Below, piece by piece: positions 57,948 to 64,000 of a stretch of 64,000 nt of DNA (within the stretch, counting starts at the first letter, position 1; each line of letters begins with the position of its first letter). The notes below the pieces were generated by a model. The model made no database searches, was not told the origin of the DNA, and saw only the letters and a list, made by a program, of their open reading frames with translations. The translations under genes and the position numbers were made by a program. Source of the stretch: Gaiellasilicea sp963707575 (GTDB lineage: Bacteria; Actinomycetota; Thermoleophilia; Gaiellales; Gaiellaceae); the NCBI GenBank assembly GCA_963707575.1, contig OY970171.1:1426001-1490000 (forward strand), read 5' to 3'.

Positions 57948-60149
57948 TCAGGGCGTCTGGTCCACCGGCGGGGGATCCTTCGCGGACGGGGGAGACGGCG
58001 TGGTCGCGGTGGAGGGGTCGGTCGCCTCCTCGTCGGTCGCCGGCGGCGCCGGCTCAGTCTCCTCGGTCGTCTCCTCCTCCTCGGCCTCCTCGTCCTCCTC
58101 CTCGACCGGCGGCACGTAGACGTCGTCCGTGTAGCCGAACGAGCGGGCGTACTGGCCCTGCTCGAAGTCCGTCCACTCGGGCCAGTCCGTCGGCTCCTTC
58201 CACTCCATCGAGTCGAGATGGCCGATCGCGTTGCCCATGAAGAGACGCCAGATCTGCGCCGGGAAGCTGCCGCCCGAGACCGAGATCCCGTGCACGTTCT
58301 CCATCGGGATCTCGCCCTTCGGATAGCCGACCCAGACCGTCGTTTGGAGCCGCGGTGTGTACCCGCAGAACCACGCGTCGGCGTGATCGTCGGTCGTGCC
58401 CGTCTTCCCGGCCGCCTGGTGGCCGAACTGGGCGCCGGTGCCCGTGCCCGACTGCATGTTCTGCTCGAGGATCCTGGTCACCGTGTAGGCGACGCCGTCG
58501 GAGATGACGCGCTTGCACTTCCGCTTGCCCCAGCCGGCGCTGTCGTCCTCCTTCCCGTTCGGCAGCACGACCTTGCGGATCGACATCGGCTGGCACGAGA
58601 CGCCGCCCGCCGCGAGCGTGGCGTAGGCGGAGGCCATGTCGAGCGGCGAGACGGCGATCGAGCCGAGCCCCATCGACGGCACGTACGCACCGCCGACCTT
58701 CAGCGGCGTGCGCACCCCGAGCTTCTCGGCCATGGCGCCAACCTTCTCCGGGGTGACGTCGAGCGTGAGCTGCGCGTAGACGGTGTTGTCGGACCGCAGC
58801 GTGGCGCTCTCGATCGACGACCAGCCGTAGTAATCGTGGCCGTAGGTCTCCACACACCACCAGGTACCGCTCTCGCAGTCGCCGTTCGGGTCCGGGCGGT
58901 AGTAGAACGGCGCCGACTGGTAGCCCGTCGTCTCCGGGTTCACGCCCAGCTCGACCGCAGCGGCGAGCACGAAGGTCTTGAAGGTGGAGCCGGCCTGGCG
59001 GCGCGCCTGTGAGAGCAGGTTGAACTGGTTCTTCCGCGTCCCGGGCGTGACCGCCGTCATGGCGCGGATGGCGCCGTTGGCCGGGTTGATCGAGATCACG
59101 GCCGCGGCGGGGTCGGTCTTCTCGTACAGGGTCTCGGTGATGGCGCGGCGGGCCGCGCGCTGGAAGCGAGGATGAATCGTCGTGTAGACCTTCAACCCGC
59201 CGGAGCGCACCGTGGCGACGCCGTATTCGGCGATCAGCTGGTCGCGCACGTAGCTGAAGAAGTACGGCTCGCGGATCGTCGTGTAGAGCTTGCCGGCCTT
59301 GAGGCCGAGCCCGCGCTTGACCGCCCAGTCGTACTGCTCACGGCTGATGTTGCCGTTCTCGAGCATCGCGTTCAGCACCTGGTCGCGGCGCTGCGTCGCG
59401 GTCTCGGTCTGGTTGAACGGGTCGTACGCGGAGGGGAGCTGCGGCAGGCCGGCGAGCAGGGCGGCCTCTGGCAGGTTGAGGTTCTTCGCGTGCTTGGAGA
59501 AGTACGTCTGCGCGGCAGCCTCGATCCCGTACGCGAGGTTGCCGTAGTAGACCTGGTTCATGTAAGTGACGAGGATCTTCTCCTTCGGCCAGGCGCGGTT
59601 GAGCTTGATCGCCAGGCACGCCTCCTTCACCTTCCGCTGAATCGTCTGCTCCCGCGAGACGGGGTAGAGGTTGCGCACGAGCTGCTGCGTGATCGTCGAG
59701 CCGCCCTGGACGACCTTTCCGGCGCGCAGGTCGGCCCAGACGGCGCGCGCAATCCCGCTCGGGTCGATCCCGCCGTGCTCGTAGAAGCGGCGATCCTCGA
59801 TCGCGACGGTGGCCTTGGGCAGCCAGGGGCTGATCTGCCGCATCGTCACGGGCTGGCGGTTCCGCTCGGCCGGGATGACGCCGAGCGTCGAGCCGTCGGC
59901 CGCGTACATGAAGGAGTTCTCGCCGATCGCGACGGGCTGGAGCGCGTTCAGGTCGCAGGAAGTGCCGAGCGTGGCGACGCCTGTGACGGCCGTTCCGCCG
60001 ACGACGAACAGCAGCGCGATCCCGCCGACGAGCCCCAGAATGACGGCGCGACGACGCGACCGCTTCCGCTCGGCCCGTCGCCGCTTGCGACGGCGTGCGA
60101 CGACGAGGTCGTCGTCAGCGGCGTGGCGGCCGCCCCTGGGCGGCGTCAC
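57948..60149 (-). CDS. Bifunctional penicillin-binding protein 1A (transglycosylase/transpeptidase)
   Basis: 733 residues from a GTG overlapping the mscS stop (GTGA). Cytoplasmic Arg/Lys-rich tail, membrane helix (36-56), GT51 domain with catalytic glutamate in AIEDRRFYEHGGID (E118) and GGSTITQQLVRN (149-160), and a penicillin-binding transpeptidase domain with S388-K391 (GSTFK), S453-D-N455 and K582-T-G (KTGT). Polymerises and cross-links peptidoglycan. The last 55 residues are a Glu/Thr/Pro-rich low-complexity tail of unknown use. Confidence 0.94.
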   Translation of the reverse strand: MTPPRGGRHAADDDLVVARRRKRRRAERKRSRRRAVILGLVGGIALLFVVGGTAVTGVATLGTSCDLNALQPVAIGENSFMYAADGSTLGVIPAERNRQPVTMRQISPWLPKATVAIEDRRFYEHGGIDPSGIARAVWADLRAGKVVQGGSTITQQLVRNLYPVSREQTIQRKVKEACLAIKLNRAWPKEKILVTYMNQVYYGNLAYGIEAAAQTYFSKHAKNLNLPEAALLAGLPQLPSAYDPFNQTETATQRRDQVLNAMLENGNISREQYDWAVKRGLGLKAGKLYTTIREPYFFSYVRDQLIAEYGVATVRSGGLKVYTTIHPRFQRAARRAITETLYEKTDPAAAVISINPANGAIRAMTAVTPGTRKNQFNLLSQARRQAGSTFKTFVLAAAVELGVNPETTGYQSAPFYYRPDPNGDCESGTWWCVETYGHDYYGWSSIESATLRSDNTVYAQLTLDVTPEKVGAMAEKLGVRTPLKVGGAYVPSMGLGSIAVSPLDMASAYATLAAGGVSCQPMSIRKVVLPNGKEDDSAGWGKRKCKRVISDGVAYTVTRILEQNMQSGTGTGAQFGHQAAGKTGTTDDHADAWFCGYTPRLQTTVWVGYPKGEIPMENVHGISVSGGSFPAQIWRLFMGNAIGHLDSMEWKEPTDWPEWTDFEQGQYARSFGYTDDVYVPPVEEEDEEAEEEETTEETEPAPPATDEEATDPSTATTPSPPSAKDPPPVDQTP

Positions 60150-60871
60150 GCGAAGACACCCTGCTCGCGCAGCCTGTCGTGCACGCGCACGCGCAACTCC
60201 TGCTCACGGCGCTCCGCCGCCGCCTCGCTCTCGGTCCACACGCGGAGCGTCAGGATCGGCGACCCTTCGAGCGAGCTGACGAAGACCTCGTCCCGGTCAC
60301 CGGAGGCCTCGAGACGGATCGTCTCGACGAGGGCGCCGAGATCGGTTGTGGGCGGAACCTGCACTGTCACCTGCGCGAACTTCGCTGGGCTGCGAATCGT
60401 GGAGTTGCGGATGGTATCCGACGCCAGTTTCTCGTTCGGGATCACGACCCGCGTGTTGTCGTGGGTACGGATGAACGTGTACATCAGGCCGATTTCCTCG
60501 ACTGCCCCCGCCTGCTCTCCGGCGACCTCGATCCAGTCACCGATCCGGAGAGGCTGGGTGAACGCGATCATCAGCCCGGCGACGAAGTTGCCGAGCGTGC
60601 GCTGCGCCGCGAAGCCGACGACGAGGCCGATCACGGCGGTCGAGGCGAGCAGCGCGCCGGCGAGAGTTCGAACCTGTGGGATCACGAGCAGCGCCGAGAG
60701 AACGCCGAAGCTGACGATCGCGGCGGTGATGCTGCGGCGCAGCACGCGGTAGCGCGTGATCGTCTGGGGAGAGCGGTTGCTGGCGGCCATGCGGCGGTCG
60801 ATCACCCGCGCCGCCAAGAGGGTCAGGGCGAGCACGATGCCCACGACGAGAAGTCGCTCCCACAGCTCCAT
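60146..60871 (-). CDS. MscS-family mechanosensitive channel
   Basis: 241 residues. Three membrane helices (about 5-22, 50-68, 75-108), the third being the glycine/alanine-rich pore helix TLAGALLASTAVIGLVVGFAAQRTLGNFVAGLMIAF, followed by the MscS beta domain PLRIGDWIEV and VIPNEKLASDTIRN. Releases solutes on osmotic downshock. Overlaps the PBP1A gene start by 4 nt, so the two are probably co-translated. Confidence 0.9.
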   Translation of the reverse strand: MELWERLLVVGIVLALTLLAARVIDRRMAASNRSPQTITRYRVLRRSITAAIVSFGVLSALLVIPQVRTLAGALLASTAVIGLVVGFAAQRTLGNFVAGLMIAFTQPLRIGDWIEVAGEQAGAVEEIGLMYTFIRTHDNTRVVIPNEKLASDTIRNSTIRSPAKFAQVTVQVPPTTDLGALVETIRLEASGDRDEVFVSSLEGSPILTLRVWTESEAAAERREQELRVRVHDRLREQGVFA

Positions 60872-60931
60872 CCGAGCGCTTTTCGACGGCCAGGCGCCCG
60901 TTCCTCAGCGGAGCGGCGTTATCGTCGCGGC

Positions 60932-62083
60932 GTGGGCCGCCGGCTGCGACGAGCGCTCCTTGCGAGCGAAGCCCTCTCGATCTTCTTCTGGAGCCGGCTC
61001 GCGCTCTGGACGGCAGCCGTCTTCGCGTTGCTCGCGTTCGTGCCGAACCGGCACCCGAACGCAGACCGCTGGGACAGTCCACGCCTGCACGAGCTGGGCT
61101 ACGGGATCGACGTCTGGGCGCGCTGGGACAGCGACTGGTTCCTGCTGATCGCGCAGGAGGGCTACTCGGACTCGCCGTCGAGCACTCCCGCGTTCTTCCC
61201 CTTGTATCCGGGTCTCGTCGCGGTGCTCGGGCGCCTGCTCGCGGGCCACTACGTGCTCGCCGGCGTGCTGCTCTCGCTCGCAGCCTGCGCCGTCGCGTTC
61301 GTGCTCCTGCACCGGCTTGCACTCCAGCTGCTCGACGCCGACGGCGCACGTCGTGCGGTGGTCTACCTGGCGGTCTTCCCCACGGCGCTCTTCCTCGGTG
61401 CGGTGTACAGCGAGTCGCTCTACCTCGCGCTCGTGCTCGGGGCCTTTCTCCTCGCGGAACGAGGCCGGTTCCTCGGCGCCGGTGCGGTCGCCGGGCTCGC
61501 GATGCTGACACGTCCGGTGGGGATCGCGCTGCTGCCGGCGCTCGCTGTGCTCGCGTGGCGCTCCTCCGATCGGCGGCGGGCGCTGCTCGGCGTTGCGGCG
61601 GCGGTGCCGATCGCCGCGATCTACCCCCTACTGCTCGGGCTCTGGATCGGCGAGCCGTTCGCACCGCTGCGCGCGCAGGAGGGGATCTGGGAGCGGACGC
61701 TCTCGTGGGCCGGGCCGTTCGGCGGACTCTGGAACGGATTGGCCGCGCTGGCGGATGCCGATCCGGCCCGAACGCTCGCGCTGAACGTCCAGCAGCTCGC
61801 CTTCACGCTCCTCTTCCTCGGGCTGGCGGCGCTCGCCTGGAGGCGCTTCGGCGCCCCGTACGGTCTCTTCGCACTGGTCAGCCTCGCGATTCCACTGTCC
61901 TTCCCGGCCGAGCGCTTCCCGCTTCTCTCCATGTCCCGCTTCGGGCTCGTCGTCTTCCCGCTCGTGCTGGCGCTCGCCGCACTGGGTGCGCGGAGGCGGT
62001 TGCACGAGCCGATCGTGGCCGTCTCCGCGCTCCTGCTCGGCGTCGCCGTGGTGCAATGGGCCCTGTGGCAGTGGGTGGCATGA
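60932..62083 (+). CDS. PIG-V-like multi-pass mannosyltransferase (GT-C)
   Basis: 383 residues from the GTG at 60932. About nine to ten membrane helices. The N-terminal extracytoplasmic loop has WARWDSDWFLLIAQEGY with the DxD-like acidic site of GPI mannosyltransferase II-related proteins, and FFPLYPGL follows. Other motifs: VYSESLYLALVLGAFLLAERGR and PLLSMSRFGLVVFPL. Predicted to transfer mannose from a polyprenyl carrier outside the membrane. Confidence 0.84.
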   Translation: MGRRLRRALLASEALSIFFWSRLALWTAAVFALLAFVPNRHPNADRWDSPRLHELGYGIDVWARWDSDWFLLIAQEGYSDSPSSTPAFFPLYPGLVAVLGRLLAGHYVLAGVLLSLAACAVAFVLLHRLALQLLDADGARRAVVYLAVFPTALFLGAVYSESLYLALVLGAFLLAERGRFLGAGAVAGLAMLTRPVGIALLPALAVLAWRSSDRRRALLGVAAAVPIAAIYPLLLGLWIGEPFAPLRAQEGIWERTLSWAGPFGGLWNGLAALADADPARTLALNVQQLAFTLLFLGLAALAWRRFGAPYGLFALVSLAIPLSFPAERFPLLSMSRFGLVVFPLVLALAALGARRRLHEPIVAVSALLLGVAVVQWALWQWVA

Positions 62084-62099
62084 GCACGGGGGTCTCCCG

Positions 62100-62747
62100 A
62101 TGGCGATGAAACGGGGCTGGTGGCTCCTGCTCGTCGGCCTGCTGATTGCGATCGCCTATGCCGGTCGCATCGAAGGCGGCAAGCCGCCGGAGGACGCGCT
62201 CTATCGCTACGACACGGCGCTGAGCGGGATCGCGCTCTACCTGATCCTGCTCGGGATCGTGACCACGATCGGCCGCGGGATCCCGATCCGGGAGTTCTTT
62301 GCGCTCCGTCGTCCGCCGTCCTGGGGTAGCGCGCTCGGGCTGGCGCTCGGTGCGTACGTCGCGATCCTCGTCGGCGCCGGAATCCTGCTCCAGGTCCTGG
62401 GTGCCGGCGACGAGCAGGGTCTGACGCCGGACGGCTGGGACTCGAGCCGCGCTGGTGCATACGCCGCCAACTTCGTCGCCATCGCGCTCGTCGGGCCGAT
62501 CGTCGAGGAGCTCGTGTACCGCGGCGCAGGGATGACGCTCTTCGGCGCGCTCGGCGCAGTGCCCGCCGTGGCGATCACGTCGCTCGCCTTCGGGCTGGCG
62601 CACGGGCTCGTGCTCGCGCTGGCCGCACTCGTCTTCTTCGGCGTCGTCACCGCCTTGTTGCGCCTACGGACGAACAGCGTCTACCCGTGCATGATCGTCC
62701 ACTGCGCCTTCAACGCGACCAGCCTCGTGATCGCGGTTGCAGTCTGA
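62100..62747 (+). CDS. CPBP-family intramembrane glutamic endopeptidase (Rce1-like)
   Basis: 215 residues from the ATG at 62100; a second ATG two codons later is possible. Five to six membrane helices with the three CPBP motifs: EELVYRG (E136, E137, R141), FGLAHG (H168) and HCAFNATS (H201, N205). These residues form the Abi/Rce1-type active site. In bacteria such proteins serve in bacteriocin immunity or processing of membrane proteins; the target here is unknown. Confidence 0.88.
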   Translation: MAMKRGWWLLLVGLLIAIAYAGRIEGGKPPEDALYRYDTALSGIALYLILLGIVTTIGRGIPIREFFALRRPPSWGSALGLALGAYVAILVGAGILLQVLGAGDEQGLTPDGWDSSRAGAYAANFVAIALVGPIVEELVYRGAGMTLFGALGAVPAVAITSLAFGLAHGLVLALAALVFFGVVTALLRLRTNSVYPCMIVHCAFNATSLVIAVAV

Positions 62748-62769
62748 GGCCGGCGGTAATCTCCCGCGC

Positions 62770-64000
62770 ATGCGGGGCTTCGCGGTTCTCCTCGTCGGCC
62801 TCGCGTTCACAGCCGGGGCGGGCGCAGCGCCGCCCGTCGTCACGGCGACCGCCTCGCCCGCGACCGGTGTCGCGCCCCTCCGCGTCACCCTGACGGCCGG
62901 CGGCGATGCCGCCGGCTACGTCTGGGATCTCGGCGACGGCGCGACCGCGCAGGGTGCAGTCGTCACGCACGTCTACGCGCCGGGCCGCTACGTGGCCACG
63001 GTCACGGCGACGAACGGAAGCGGCGAGACGGCCCAGGCGCAGGTGGGCATCACCGCCACCGAGCTGGCGCTGTCGCTCGCCGCACCGAGGGCCGCCGGCT
63101 ACGGCGAGGCGGTCGTGCTCTCCGGAACGTTGCGCCCGGCCCGGCGCGGCGCCCGGATCCAGATCTATCGCGGGCGCACCCACGTGACGACGGCGGTGGC
63201 GAAAGCCGCCGGGCGCTACCGCGCCACGATCCGCCTGCGCAAGCCGGGACGCTATCGCGCCCTCTACGCCGGAGCGTCCTCGGCCGAGCGGCCGGTCCGC
63301 GTGCGCCCACGACTCGACGTCTCGATCCCCGCGACGGTGGCGGCGGGAACCGCGTCGACCTTCGAAGCACGGCTCGTGCCACGCGCTGCCGGCGCCGTCA
63401 CGATCCGCGTTCGAGCAGCGGGTCGCATCGTGGCATCGCGCCGGGGGAACGGCGCGTCGACGCTGCGGCTGCCGACCCGCGGTGCCGGCGTCCTCCGGGT
63501 TCAGATCGTCACCCGTCCCCGGCCCGGCTTCACGAGCGTCCGCCGCTCGAGCTCCACGCAGGTCGTTCAGCCGTCGCTCGCGAGCGGCTCCCGCGGTCCG
63601 AGCGTGCTCGCACTCGAGCGGCGCCTGCAGGAGCTCCGGTACGCGCTGCGCGGCGCCGACACGGTCTACGGCACCGACACGGTCGAGGCCGTGCTCGCGT
63701 TCCAGAAGGTGCACGGCCTCCCTCGCACCGGTCGCGTCGAGGCCTCGCTCTGGCGCCGGCTGGCGACCGCCCGTGTGCCCGTGCCGCGCTACGGGACGGG
63801 GGACCACATCGAGGTCGACAAGTCGCGCAATGTGCTCTACGAGGTCGTCGGCGGGCGGGTCAACCGGATCGTCCACGTCTCGACGGGAGCCACCGGCAAC
63901 ACGCCGCTCGGCACGTTCCGCGTCTACCGCAAGGTAGGCGGCTGGGACTGGGTGCTCTGGTACCCGATGTACTTCCTGCGCGGGTTCGCGATCCACGGCT
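62770..64000 (+). CDS. Exported PKD / peptidoglycan-binding / L,D-transpeptidase protein, truncated by window edge
   Basis: At least 410 residues from the ATG at 62770. Signal peptide (MRGFAVLLVGLAFTAGAGA), a PKD-like Ig domain (about 25-100, YVWDLGDGATAQGA), two further beta-sandwich regions, a peptidoglycan-binding domain (about 275-325, GPSVLALERRLQELRYALRG to FQKVHGLPRTG) and the start of a YkuD L,D-transpeptidase domain (IEVDKSRNVLYEV, STGATGNTPLGTFRVY). The catalytic cysteine motif SHGCVR lies beyond the edge. Forms 3-3 peptidoglycan cross-links or anchors proteins. Confidence 0.88.
   Translation, partial: MRGFAVLLVGLAFTAGAGAAPPVVTATASPATGVAPLRVTLTAGGDAAGYVWDLGDGATAQGAVVTHVYAPGRYVATVTATNGSGETAQAQVGITATELALSLAAPRAAGYGEAVVLSGTLRPARRGARIQIYRGRTHVTTAVAKAAGRYRATIRLRKPGRYRALYAGASSAERPVRVRPRLDVSIPATVAAGTASTFEARLVPRAAGAVTIRVRAAGRIVASRRGNGASTLRLPTRGAGVLRVQIVTRPRPGFTSVRRSSSTQVVQPSLASGSRGPSVLALERRLQELRYALRGADTVYGTDTVEAVLAFQKVHGLPRTGRVEASLWRRLATARVPVPRYGTGDHIEVDKSRNVLYEVVGGRVNRIVHVSTGATGNTPLGTFRVYRKVGGWDWVLWYPMYFLRGFAIHG

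Noticed and set aside
58030..58110. Tandem repeat or variable-number repeat in the PBP1A gene end
   Set aside because: The Glu-rich tail is low complexity, but no exact repeated unit is present at DNA level.
1..64000. CRISPR array, insertion sequence, prophage or rRNA
   Set aside because: No regularly spaced repeats, transposase or integrase, phage structural genes or rRNA sequence were seen; the window looks like stable core chromosome.

Overview
This is a 64 kb, very GC-rich, gene-dense bacterial chromosome segment. Gene content points to a high-GC actinobacterium, most likely of the Thermoleophilia type (Gaiellales or Solirubrobacterales). The signs are a luciferase-like F420/flavin oxidoreductase, PIG-V and GT87-type mannosyltransferases, a CcmABC cytochrome-c system beside a CcsA/HemX protein, frequent GTG/TTG starts, tight 4-nt stop/start overlaps and a tRNA without encoded CCA. 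That assignment is inference from gene content and composition. There is no prophage, CRISPR array, rRNA or recognisable insertion sequence.

Layout. (1) 1-12.4 kb: the N-terminal part of an FtsH-like protein, a methyltransferase and a long nicotinamidase-like hydrolase. A six-gene minus-strand run follows (tryptophan 2,3-dioxygenase, M20 hydrolase, PabB, PabC, DUF1385 protein, nicotinate phosphoribosyltransferase). Then come RarA, a peroxiredoxin, an alpha/beta hydrolase, an FMN reductase and a divergent YceI/MarR pair. (2) 12.4-31.8 kb: an interrupted reductive-pyrimidine (uracil/thymine) catabolic neighbourhood: beta-alanine-type aminotransferase, (methyl)malonate-semialdehyde dehydrogenase, dihydropyrimidinase, an NMT1/THI5-type ABC transporter and N-carbamoyl-beta-alanine amidohydrolase. 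The first enzyme, dihydropyrimidine dehydrogenase, is absent from the window. The neighbourhood is interleaved with an RNase II-type exonuclease, a large LuxR-family ATPase regulator with two small partners, a PEP-mutase-like protein, a HAD phosphatase, a luciferase-like oxidoreductase and a methyltransferase. (3) 31.8-36.5 kb: arginase, a secreted beta-helix protein, tRNA-Phe, a purine permease and an S-adenosylmethionine hydrolase. (4) 35.7-45.4 kb: a 13-gene, almost gap-free minus-strand run of otsA, moaC, mogA, ubiA, ccmA, ccmB, ccmC, a CcmD-like gene, ccsA/hemX, hemA, hemC, hemD and SAM hydrolase. It joins trehalose, molybdenum cofactor, quinone, cytochrome c and heme synthesis. (5) 45.5-53.2 kb: an RsbW-like kinase, an HtrA-type protease, a histidine kinase/response regulator pair, an M28-like membrane protein and MoeA. 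(6) 53.2-64 kb: envelope glycan and cell-wall genes: GT2, a frameshifted GT4, DUF2079, GT87, PBP1A, MscS, a PIG-V-type mannosyltransferase, a CPBP protease and a truncated L,D-transpeptidase.

How the genes work together. Region 2 would import a pyrimidine-like substrate, open the dihydropyrimidine ring, remove the carbamoyl group and carry beta-alanine or beta-aminoisobutyrate through a semialdehyde to acetyl- or propionyl-CoA. Region 4 supplies heme, exports and attaches it to cytochrome c, and makes a prenylated quinone precursor and Moco, so it looks like a respiratory-chain biogenesis operon. Region 5 resembles the mycobacterial mprAB-pepD envelope-stress arrangement.

The most unusual sequence-level observations are: a 20-nt motif (CTAGGAGGGNTTGGCGRAAT) found once after the M28 gene and as an inverted pair spanning the stop codons of two convergent genes; a single-base frameshift in the GT4 gene; several genes whose only plausible start is CTG or ATA overlapping the upstream stop codon; an M28 homologue lacking its catalytic glutamate; and a 16-bp hairpin with a GNRA loop just after tRNA-Phe.
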